From NCBI GenBank assembly GCA_013396915.1, contig VWZL01002774.1, positions 512,967-576,966 of the forward strand: a stretch of 64,000 bases of DNA, in the 5' to 3' direction. Numbering within the stretch: the first letter of the stretch is position 1; every line of letters begins with the position of its first letter. This DNA is from Stercorarius parasiticus (Eukaryota > Chordata > Aves > Charadriiformes > Stercorariidae). The translations under genes were made by a program, and so were the position numbers. Positions 1 to 9,910 of this stretch are shown one piece after another. A model generated the notes under the pieces. The model was not told the DNA's origin and did no database searches. It was given only the letters and a program-made list of their open reading frames with translations.

Positions 1-3000
1 ACGGAAGCTTAGCATTGTGAATATGAAGAATAGGAAAAGGCCCAAGAAAATCCTGTGATAATGAAAGGAGATGACAACTAGATTCTGGTAGTCAGACATT
101 TCTGTTGACATTGAAGGGTCAAATGTAGATATCTGGCGGAGGGCTGCAAATAACACACTGCAGGTCAGGGTTTGCATGTACAAATAGCTCTGTATGATGC
201 CTGACTTGTACCTGTTTGAGCTGCTTGCGCTTACATTGGCAGTGCTATGGTGGATATTTTTGTCCTGCCTATCCTGGGAAGATGCTACCAGAACAGGGAG
301 AGTGGTATAACGTACCAGGCAAAGCACTACAGCTGTGAATGTGCACCACGCAGCTACGGGATTGCTTTCCACTGACTATACTGGTCAAAACAAAGAAAAG
401 CAAAATTAGGCTAGTAAAACTGCATCTATATTAGGGGATTAGCCACCGTGACCTACATACCTACGCCAGCAGAACCCTGTAGTAGCTCAAAAGCACTTGT
501 GTCCTGTCTGACTTGTGACGGGTAACATCCGCCCCCACAGAAAGCAAACAAACTGCAAAGAACTTGATTGTAATAAAAGGAAAGCGTTTTATCATAGAAA
601 TCTACGGGAACTGTTTCTCTTGTCATGCATAAATCAGGAGCATGAGGTTGCCTGAATTTTCCATTCCATTAACTCCGTAGTTCTTGAGTTGAGATGAAAA
701 TAGTTTTGGAGAAAGGAAACAGAAAGAGCTGTTCTGTGCTGTACACCGGGGATATCACAAGACATGCTGAACTGCCCAGTCACTTTGTCGAACACAAACC
801 TACCACCAACTTCTGTTTATTCTGTGGTTTACCTTGCAAAAGTAACGGTGTTCAGAGTCTAGTTTATTGCACGCACAGGAAGGATACTATTTTTTCCTTA
901 CATTATTGGGCTTTATAACTAAACCCTTATACTTTCATCTACTTCATGCTGAAGTTTGACAAAAAAAGAGGTGAGACACTGTCTTTTTCTCTGTTTCACG
1001 TTGAGATTCAACAGAGAAGTTTCTACTGAGTGGAAACAGATATTCCATTAAAAGTCCACTGCTGCTGTATAATTTAAATGCTTTTTCAACACCACAAACT
1101 ACCTCAAGCCAAACAGCTGGTGTTGACTAAGAACAGTATTTCAGCCTGTTACATGCTGTGATTATTACTTCCCAAACAACAGTTTATACTTCATTTTCAG
1201 TGAAGATTAAATTAATTAGGGTGGCAATGTGATATGGGAATAAGGAGGCAAGTGAAATTAACAGTTTTCACCTACTCTGAGGTTTGTTTAATTAACTATT
1301 TCCATTTGGAAGTGTTCTTCTGGGACTGTATTTTAGCAGTAATACTTCTTTTTGAGCAAATATTACAGTTTTCAGTTCACGCAGAAAAAACACAAGCTCA
1401 TCAGAAGGAGTTACTTCCAGTCTGACTATTCATGACATGCTAAAGGAAAAAAAAATCACATTGAACAGAATTAAAAACTCTATCTTTTCATAGCACATAC
1501 TGAAAATGAGTAGTATCCTCCCAATAAGTAGGAAGAATTGTAATGTTTGAAGAAATTGTATTCTGCTCCTTTATTATATTTGAAGAAATTCCTTTCACAT
1601 GTTGCAGGAAAATTGTGACTCTAGAGAAAGTTACTAATTCCTCTTTTCTCCATTAAAATGTAGTGAGCATTCTCCTAAACCATCGATATTATTGCAAGGC
1701 TTCTCTCCACAGATCTGGGATTATTTCTGCATCATCAATAATAAAGTTTAGTGTTTAAAAGCTTAGATCTGCCTTCATAATGCACTGTTGATATAAAAAA
1801 AATCTTACAGACTATCCTTACAGTTGTCTCAGTATTTCATAAGTCATTTAAAAAAGAAATAAAAATGAAAAACATCTGCTTTGGAGACCAACCCCTAAGA
1901 ATCTGATTGTACAAAAACGCCGGTTGCCCTCACATGCCCTTAATGACCACTTATTGGCAGTAACATAACTTAAGGTTTTAATTGATGCTTTAGCCAGGCG
2001 TTTGACTTCGCGGTAGTATTTGTAAAGATTCTAATTATCATGATATAGTAGAAATTAGAAGGCAATTTGTAAATGTTTAGATCAGCGTGATTAATACAGT
2101 AAAACTCGAGCAGACTAAACGTGTATATAGCTTTACTGATGGAAGCAGTCCACGCTTAAAAGAACATTCTAAAAATAACTGCAGATTCGGGTCTTAAGAG
2201 ATAAACCACCATCATTCTGACCAGGTTTTCATTGCCGCAGAAATGTGGTATGTAGTACAACTTGTATTCTATCAATCCTGTAAGTATAATTTGTATTCTG
2301 TCAATTCTATGAACAAAATTAATCTCTTTTCCTATTTGAATGTTAACTGTGAATACATATTGAGAGATCTGAATATATTCGCTATTTTGAAATATATAAG
2401 CAAGTCAATCTTAGTGTACAGTTTCTTCACCAGAAGTTTCTGACAAGCATGTAGACATCTGAGGTATTTTGACTGGACCCCGAGGAATGTTTCTTTCCCT
2501 GAAACACAGCCCTGGAAACCGGAGTCGCAGTAAACTGCAGATTCCCTTTCTGTGAATATTTGTCCACTTTTTGTTAAAAATTACTGTACCAATGATGGTC
2601 TCATGAAAACTGGACAATATTTTGTCCCTCTGAAGCATGTTTGGAAACACTGGACACAAAAGGAATGCAAACAGAGTGAAAACAAACTAATTAAACAGCA
2701 AAACCGTTTTGTAGTATCATTCTAAGGCATTCCCAGCCTTCTGCCTTGATACTCACCATTTAAAAAAAAGAGAGCAATTTAGAAGCTGCATTTGCTATTC
2801 CTAACAAGTTAGAAAGCTTTAGCTGTGCATTACTTACAATTGTACAGTTCCTTAAAAAAAAAAAAGTCACTTAACATTTCCTGACCATAGCATTTTTGCT
2901 TATCTGCCAAGCTGGGCTCTTTGGATGAACAAGCCAGCCATCGGTGTTTAAACAGATTTTTCCACGCAATTCTTTTAAGAATCGGTTTCCTTTCGTAATT

Positions 3001-6000
3001 TTGATACAACCTGAGGCACCTATATTTCATAGAGGCAGAGAGGACAGAAGCATTTTGTTTCTGGGCAGCAGGGAGTACCTGTTTTGAGTTAGCTCTTGCT
3101 TGTCTGACTCCCCTGAATGATTCTATTGATTTCGAGGGGTCCACTTGCATGAGAAAAGTGAGCAGCAGAGACTGGATGCTCGTTTTATTGTTTCATCCAA
3201 CACAGATTCATTTTCTAGGATCAGTTATTCTGCGTGATGAATGGGAAGTGCAACTAAAAAATTGAGCCTAGAAGCCTAATGTTAGCGGAGAGCATATGAA
3301 AGTCTGATTGTGAAATATGATCCAGAACGCATTTACTAACAGACAAAACTCGAGCCTCATTTCTCACGCAGGCAAGACTGCTAAAGTCAGTAATACTTTG
3401 CTTTTTCCATTACAGCCAAGAGGATTTCGGCTGCACAAAGGCTAAGCAAAGCAAAGACAGCAAGATCTGGTACTCGGAGCAGCAATACTTTTATTTACTG
3501 AAACCTCGTGCGTGCAGAAGGTAGAATTAATTTAATTGCAAATGAATGTCAAGAAATGAATTAATGCAGCAGTACTAAATTTTGCAACAAAAAATATGTT
3601 ATGGGTAAGATATTCTTTTGTGTCAGTCTTCTTAAAGAGAGGGAGACAAAGGAAAATGGGTAGGGAAAAAAAAGGCTGTACTGAAAGCGCATACAGAAAT
3701 CAAACACAGGAAAACTGCTGGGGACTTAATCGTGCTAGAGGTAAATTGGCCACTATTCTTTCTATCAGAAAGAGACCAGAGTATTTGATTAAGTTAAACA
3801 GGAGCCATTTCTTTGTTCCTGAGAATAGAGAAAGCGGCATTTCAACCAGACAACTGAGACAGAGAACCCAGGAAAAAAAATAATCTATTAAAGACATAAC
3901 AAAAGAGAAAAGCACTTATACTAATTCTGTCAAAACTTATGAAGCATCCTGAGAGGTTTATAAAGGTGATATTCTTCTAAGGCGCATGGAGACTTGGCTA
4001 TAGTAGAATATTTGAGGTAGGTCCAAAGGATTGGTGATTTCTTGGCATTTTAACAATTTAAAGGCCCAGTAATGCCGATGAAATTAGCTAAACAGCTATA
4101 TCTATGTGGGCCAATAAAACAGCACAGCTGTGTGGATAAGAAATGAAATGTTATAAAGACTCAATCTCTGTAGCATTGAAATTATTTCATGAGGCACTGT
4201 AGAAGGGCACGCCAGCCGATTTGATGGATATTTTAGCTGTTTTACCTAGAATGGGCAGCTCTTGCATTCTAGAGAAGTGGCCGGCACTAGTATTGGTATA
4301 AATAAGAGGCTAAAAAGCTATGATTTCTTGAAATCGATCACATCAAATCAGTATCCTTTTATCTCCATGATGATTTCTAATATTTACCAATCAGACTGTA
4401 AAATACCCTCCCCTGCACCTATATTCTCTTAAATCACTGTTCTCCTTCAAGCAAAGAACAGTTCTAGCCATCCGCTGCTTTTCATTCTTTAGATTTTCAT
4501 ATGTGAAGAAATAATCAGTTATCTTTCAAAAAAAAACCCCTAATTCTTCTGTTTCTGATAATTTCATGCAGAATGTATTTTACAACAGTTTGTACACTGA
4601 ACACATTTAGTGCAAATATCTTGATGTTACTGGGGCTAATTTAGGGTAGATACTGATTTGAGAGCAAAATATGGCCCACCAGCTTCCATATTTAGGTTAA
4701 TGCAAAGATTTATTAGTCCTCTAGGTAAACATTGACCTTGGCTTCACCTTGGTCAATATTTACTTCTCAAGTTAATAAATCTTCATATTAACTGCAATTG
4801 AAGTCACTCTCTGCTTAAGAGATAAAGACCAAACAGGACCTCATATGAAGACAGCATTCATCAGATAAACTCTGCAGCTTGATTTATCTTCTTGCTCACT
4901 TGTCTTAAAAAAATGCTAATCCATAGATGGTGAAAGATGTTCCTCTCTGGAGGGGAAGGTTTCTTTTTTTTGCCTGTAGTTTTGTGCCCTTCAGTTGCAT
5001 TTTAAAGTAATGCAAGTAATGCTTTTTGTCTCTTGCACTTAGGAATGGTCAGAGTTTGCAGGATATTATTCTAAAGCATGTTACATCCCTACATGGTCCA
5101 CTTACCTATGGGCAAGCCTGGAGACTATTTTACTCAGTGAACAGCCCTCTTGGTCACAGAGTCAGCTGTTATTTGGTTTGAACAAGGTGACAGGTCTGAC
5201 TTTTTGGAATCCATAGTTATTTTGGTAAAAGGTGCTGACTGGTGGTGATGAGAATGACACTGCAATCAAACACCAATAATGAACAAATCAAATAACATAT
5301 GAAGACCCTGGAAAAATAGGAAACATTGAACTTATCAGAAGAGAAGAGACATCAAAGACTTTATTTAACCAAACTACTGGGAATAGGAATCTCCATTACT
5401 GTAACAGAAATTGTCTTGAGAAGCATTTTGATAAGTAGAGGATGAAGTTACAATTAGACATTTCCTTAAAATTAAGTGAAAAGGAAAACCAGGCAAGAAC
5501 AGGTTAATACATCTTCTCTTTCCACAATTTCAAAAACTATTGCACTGACTGAAATCTTACTGTGCTGTTTTCTCCACATTTGTGTTTTTAAAAACCAAAA
5601 CAAATGTTAATTTTGTCCATGGGTGTCTCTGATTGAGTCCAGACTAGATTGTACCATATTTCACTTTTAAGTGGATTATGAACAATATGAAGTCTGTGCT
5701 TGACTGTTGTCCAAAAATTGGGGATTTGTCAAGAGATAATTACTCAGATTACAGAGAAATTAAAGATTGAACTTTCTAAGAAACAGAATCAAAGCAGCAT
5801 TAACCTTAGAAACTAAATGGCAAAGCTGTTTCATTTTTTAAAACATATTTAAGATCTCACTTAAATAAACATCAACGCCTTCACTCATGCAGGCATTCCC
5901 TTTGAAGTCAATGGGATTAGCCATGGATAAAATTCATCCTAAATTCTGTGCAGAAAGGCAGGTACAAATTCAGTGAATCGTTCAAATCCCACAGATTCTC

Positions 6001-6365
6001 AGCATTAGGTTTAAAAGATGCTGAGGTCTCTTGTTAGTCCTTTGCACTAGAGAATTTCATCATCTGTAATTCTGGGGGGCAGGATTTGTCCTCACTGGAA
6101 TATATTTCAAGATTCTCCACCTACGTTCCTCTCTTCCATCGAGTCGCAGTTTCAGCATCCTATTGTTTTTCTCCATGCAGCGCTGATGAGTTTACAATGA
6201 TGTTGTGATGCCTTTCTTCAGGCAGTGCAGGGAAATGTCATGCAAACTCCATTAATAAATCATCCTATTGGCATAAACTGTTTGGATGTCACCGCCAGCC
6301 CTAGTAGCAAGACAATATATTTGCGTGGGGTGTGTGTGTGTACAAATCTATACAAGTATATATAC
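1..6365. other. Gene-free AT-rich DNA
   Basis: No coding exon, RNA gene or CR1 was recognised. Open frames are short. It contains the imperfect hairpin at 4695-4793 and a short tgaagtcaatgggat motif at about 5899-5914, which I have seen in old dispersed amniote repeats; that assignment is weak. Stretches such as 1915-2100 have the look of conserved non-coding DNA, but this cannot be judged without an alignment. Confidence 0.5.
4695..4793. repeat. Imperfect inverted repeat (hairpin), 43-base arms, 13-base loop
   Basis: The left arm, 4695-4737, pairs with the right arm, 4751-4793. I count 30 of 43 positions identical after reverse complementing, with long matched blocks (the taaa-attgacc end and aagatttatta). 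Several mismatches are transitions that allow G-U pairing in RNA. Weak similarity continues beyond the outer ends. It could be an old MITE-like element or a small hairpin RNA precursor. Confidence 0.6.
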
Positions 6366-6886
6366 TCATCTTCCAAGCCCCCCCGAACTGATCTGCATTT
6401 TTTTTCTTTTTTTTTTTCCTTTCACTGAAAAGAGCAGCTTATTCAGTAAATGAGAAGGCGTACAAAAGGAAACAAGCTGTATAAAGCCAATGGTGACTGG
6501 TATAACACACCTCTGACTTTCATTGTAAATGATGTAACTGTTCATAGCTGTACTTCTCTCTACACTGTCTTTCTTATTGCTAGTTCATGAAAATAAAACA
6601 CAGATAGTATTTCAACACGGTTACAAAATCAGCCAGGATTTTAAAATAATTTTGTAAAGGATAAACATAAATAAATAAAGATGGTATTCTTTAATTTACT
6701 GGCATGTGGACTGAGGGTTGGGAATTTAACTGTTTGAAGGCTGTACCGCGAGTAAGTGGAAGTCCTCAGAGAGGGAAAACCAAACAAATTATGGCTGCTG
6801 ACTCCCAATATTCTACTTTGATTGCTGCGGGTTGTCTCAGAGAAAGACACACGAGCCTTTCCCAGTGGCAACGTGATTTCGACATC

Positions 6887-6894
6887 TATAAATA
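6887..6894 (+). promoter_or_regulatory. TATA-like box (TATAAATA), copy 1
   Basis: TATAAATA lies about 50-60 bases before the start of the CpG-rich block. It would direct transcription on the plus strand into the island. It is a motif match only. The same motif recurs at 8155-8162 in copy 2. Confidence 0.25.
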
Positions 6895-6939
6895 CAGGGG
6901 AGCATTTACTTGTTGTATCATTTACGCATCTGCCTCCCA

Positions 6940-7632
6940 CGTTTGTGCCAAGAGCTGGAGCCCGTGGACGCCGTTGGTGCAGAGGTGTCCACCGTGGCTT
7001 CAGCCGCGGGGACAGGCAAGGGGACATGTTCCCGGATCGGTGAACGCCACTGCTCGGGACGCGGGCGCGGGCGCGCTTTACCGGCACCGGCAGCCCCGGA
7101 CCCATCCGCGGAGGTTTCGTGCGTGGCACCCGCCCGGAGGGCTGGGGCGGGGCGGGGAGGGGAAGCTCCCCGCCGCCGGCCCCCCCGCCCCGGGGCCGCG
7201 CCGGGCTCGGCCTCCCAGTTGCCATGGGACCGGCGAGCCGCCCCCCCACCCCCGTGGTCACCGCTCTTCTGCCGCCGTCGTTCCTGGGCAGCGGCGGCCG
7301 GGCCGGGAGGAGGCTTTCCCGGCGGCTTGTCTGCCCTCCCGGAGCCGCCTGCTTGCAGGAAAGGGAGAGGCGGAGGGAAGGGAGATTTTCGGTGATTTTC
7401 CAAGCCTTTTTCCTCTTCTGTCTCCGAAATCAAGCGGCCGAAATTGGCGGAGAAACGCCCCCGCCCCCGCTCCGGGTCTCTCGCCTTTGTTGTGCTGAGC
7501 CCGGCACCGGCGAAGGCGTCGCTAAATGAATGGGAAATTGTCTTTAAAAGGCGCTGGCAGGTGATAGCCGGGCCGCGGCGAGCTGACGGCAGGAAGCGGC
7601 CAGCACCGTGGCGCTGAGACAAGAGAGGCGCG
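6940..7632. promoter_or_regulatory. CpG island, copy 1
   Basis: From about 6940 the sequence changes from AT-rich to strongly GC-rich with many CpG dinucleotides (for example gcgggcgcgggcgcgc near 7060, and GGGCGG Sp1-type sites near 7145). It reads open in several frames on both strands, as expected of GC-rich DNA. No frame resembles a known protein. CpG islands usually mark promoters, but no gene is visible beside it. It is probably the same island as at 8208-9000. Confidence 0.75.
7144..7162 (+). other. G-quadruplex motif, copy 1
   Basis: Four runs of four G are separated by single bases (ggggcggggcggggagggg). This is an ideal intramolecular G-quadruplex pattern with one-base loops and also contains Sp1-type GGGCGG boxes. 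Confidence 0.7.
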
Positions 7633-7633
7633 N
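7633..7633. other. Unknown base (n), probable assembly join
   Basis: This is the only non-ACGT base I noticed in the window. It lies exactly between the end of copy 1 and the start of copy 2 of the direct repeat, so it probably marks a contig join rather than a single uncertain base. Confidence 0.9.
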
Positions 7634-8154
7634 TCATCTTCCAAGCCCCCCCGAACTGATCTGCATTTTTTTTCTTTTTTTTTTTCCTTTCACTGAAAAG
7701 AGCAGCTTATTCAGTAAATGAGAAGGCGTACAAAAGGAAACAAGCTGTATAAAGCCAATGGTGACTGGTATAACACACCTCTGACTTTCATTGTAAATGA
7801 TGTAACTGTTCATAGCTGTACTTCTCTCTACACTGTCTTTCTTATTGCTAGTTCATGAAAATAAAACACAGATAGTATTTCAACACGGTTACAAAATCAG
7901 CCAGGATTTTAAAATAATTTTGTAAAGGATAAACATAAATAAATAAAGATGGTATTCTTTAATTTACTGGCATGTGGACTGAGGGTTGGGAATTTAACTG
8001 TTTGAAGGCTGTACCGCGAGTAAGTGGAAGTCCTCAGAGAGGGAAAACCAAACAAATTATGGCTGCTGACTCCCAATATTCTACTTTGATTGCTGCGGGT
8101 TGTCTCAGAGAAAGACACACGAGCCTTTCCCAGTGGCAACGTGATTTCGACATC

Positions 8155-8162
8155 TATAAATA
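8155..8162 (+). promoter_or_regulatory. TATA-like box (TATAAATA), copy 2
   Basis: Same motif and context as at 6887-6894, offset by 1268 bases. If the duplication is an artefact, these are one site. Confidence 0.25.
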
Positions 8163-8207
8163 CAGGGGAGCATTTACTTGTTGTATCATTTACGCATCTG
8201 CCTCCCA

Positions 8208-9000
8208 CGTTTGTGCCAAGAGCTGGAGCCCGTGGACGCCGTTGGTGCAGAGGTGTCCACCGTGGCTTCAGCCGCGGGGACAGGCAAGGGGACATGTTCC
8301 CGGATCGGTGAACGCCACTGCTCGGGACGCGGGCGCGGGCGCGCTTTACCGGCACCGGCAGCCCCGGACCCATCCGCGGAGGTTTCGTGCGTGGCACCCG
8401 CCCGGAGGGCTGGGGCGGGGCGGGGAGGGGAAGCTCCCCGCCGCCGGCCCCCCCGCCCCGGGGCCGCGCCGGGCTCGGCCTCCCAGTTGCCATGGGACCG
8501 GCGAGCCGCCCCCCCACCCCCGTGGTCACCGCTCTTCTGCCGCCGTCGTTCCTGGGCAGCGGCGGCCGGGCCGGGAGGAGGCTTTCCCGGCGGCTTGTCT
8601 GCCCTCCCGGAGCCGCCTGCTTGCAGGAAAGGGAGAGGCGGAGGGAAGGGAGATTTTCGGTGATTTTCCAAGCCTTTTTCCTCTTCTGTCTCCGAAATCA
8701 AGCGGCCGAAATTGGCGGAGAAACGCCCCCGCCCCCGCTCCGGGTCTCTCGCCTTTGTTGTGCTGAGCCCGGCACCGGCGAAGGCGTCGCTAAATGAATG
8801 GGAAATTGTCTTTAAAAGGCGCTGGCAGGTGATAGCCGGGCCGCGGCGAGCTGACGGCAGGAAGCGGCCAGCACCGTGGCGCTGAGACAAGAGAGGCGCG
8901 TTGGGGAGGTTTTAAACCCCTTTCTTTCCCCATTTATCCACTTCCCACCCTAAAAGTGACTACTTCCCCGACATACTGCCTGCCGGGGGAGCCGGACACA
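8208..9000. promoter_or_regulatory. CpG island, copy 2 and right flank
   Basis: This is the second copy of the GC-rich island, continuing past the duplicated block to about 9000. It includes the motif tttaaaaggcgctggcaggtg and dense CpG up to 8900. Together with the CpG-rich patches at 9240-9380 and 9590-9910, it forms a discontinuous island of about 2 kb. This looks like the control region of a developmental gene or a long non-coding RNA, but no transcript can be assigned. Confidence 0.7.
8412..8430 (+). other. G-quadruplex motif, copy 2
   Basis: Identical to the motif at 7144-7162, in the second copy of the duplicated block. Confidence 0.7.
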
Positions 9001-9590
9001 CAGGGAAGTCAAGGGCGCATTTGTGTAATTAATAAAGTAAATTAAAGGGTTTTAAAAATTAATTCTACTCATTTAGTCACCAATCTGTTAATGAGGCATG
9101 GAAAGCCCCCGGGATCGATAGTCGGGAGTAAAAACGAAGTAGGTGAAGGAGGTGCCTGCCGAATGGTAAAAGGTTTATAGAGGAAGTATCCGTATCTCAG
9201 GCGATATAAATATATATAAAAGGATATGTATAAATCTTTGCCTGCTCTGGCGGGGTCTGGATTCCATCAGCGGGATGGAGGCAGCCGCGGTCCTCCTGCT
9301 TTATGGGGCTCCAAACTTTCCCTTCCCCAGGACCGCGGGGCTTCACCCTCTGCTCCGCCGCATCCTCCCGGCCGAAGCAGCCCCTGGCTCGTACCATAAA
9401 TATTAATACTCTGCGCTAGTGCGAGGCATAATTATCTTCCCTTAATTGCAAATTCAACCAAAAAATTGAGCCTGCTGTCATTCAGGCACCTCTAAATTAT
9501 TGTAATTAGGCGGTTTTTTTATGTCAAGTGAATCCCTGGGCTGTTAGTCCTTGTGTGCAGTAGTGCAACATGTAAACCATATGCTGTGCC
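9001..9590. promoter_or_regulatory. AT-rich regulatory-looking segment with TAATTA motifs and a TATA box
   Basis: Between CpG-rich blocks lies sequence with TAATTA or TAATT homeodomain-core motifs near 9028, 9059 and 9502. A good TATA box (TATATAAAAGG, 9213-9223) lies about 50 bases before a small CpG-rich block. An ATG near 9275 opens 43 codons beginning MEAAAVLLLYGA. I do not recognise that peptide and do not call it a gene. This mixture is common in control regions of developmental genes, but that is inference. Confidence 0.3.
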
Positions 9591-9910
9591 GTGCTGCCCG
9601 GGAAACCCCACTGCCGGGAGAAGCCCCCCTTCTCCCGCCGGCTGGAAGGGAGACACGCTGCAAGGGGGTGCGGGAGGAGCTGGAGAACTCCCGGGGATCC
9701 CCGCTCCGCCGGGGATGCTCCCGGAGCTCGCCGCCCCACAGGGGGCTGGCGGCAGGGACAACGGCGTCCAGCGGCAGTGGCGATGCCCACCCGCGGCTCC
9801 CTGGCCCCCACGGCTGCCGTGGACCCGCTCTGTCACCGGTATCCCGTCCCCCCCGACCCAAGCTCCGTCTGCGGAGCCCTGCCAGCTTCCAGCACCGGTG
9901 CTGGGGCTGA
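9591..9910. promoter_or_regulatory. CpG-rich block
   Basis: This GC-rich stretch has many CpG sites and overlapping open frames on both strands. None of the frames resembles a known protein. It ends abruptly near 9910, where the sequence returns to average composition. Confidence 0.5.

Larger units (their letters stand above)
6366..7632. repeat. Copy 1 of an identical 1267-base direct repeat
   Basis: Every stretch I compared between this segment and 7634-8900 is identical at a constant offset of 1268 bases, from the first base (tcatcttccaag) to the last (agaggcgcg). This includes homopolymer runs. The copy ends exactly at the unknown base. Such identity ending at a gap is the signature of two overlapping contig ends left unmerged. 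Contents are AT-rich DNA, then a TATA-like box, then a CpG island. Confidence 0.95.
7634..8900. repeat. Copy 2 of an identical 1267-base direct repeat
   Basis: This is the second copy of the segment at 6366-7632. It continues into unique sequence (ttggggagg...) at 8901, whereas copy 1 has unique sequence on its left. The true locus is therefore probably one copy, with the left flank of copy 1 and the right flank of copy 2. Confidence 0.95.

Noticed and set aside
6641..8890. Long overlapping open frames (up to 264 codons) on both strands in the CpG island, each present twice
   Set aside because: They are rich in Pro, Arg, Gly and Ala, overlap each other in several frames, match no family I know, and recur only because of the duplicated block. 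GC-rich DNA lacks stop codons by chance.
8186..8890. Minus-strand frame starting at a TTG codon, which read with Met would give MSQRHGAG and superficially recall the SPAG6 start MSQR
   Set aside because: There is no ATG at that position, and after four residues the sequence has no similarity to SPAG6 or armadillo repeats.
9276..9410. 43-codon frame MEAAAVLLLYGA after a TATA box
   Set aside because: It is short, lies in CpG-rich DNA, and has no recognisable family or splice site that would extend it.
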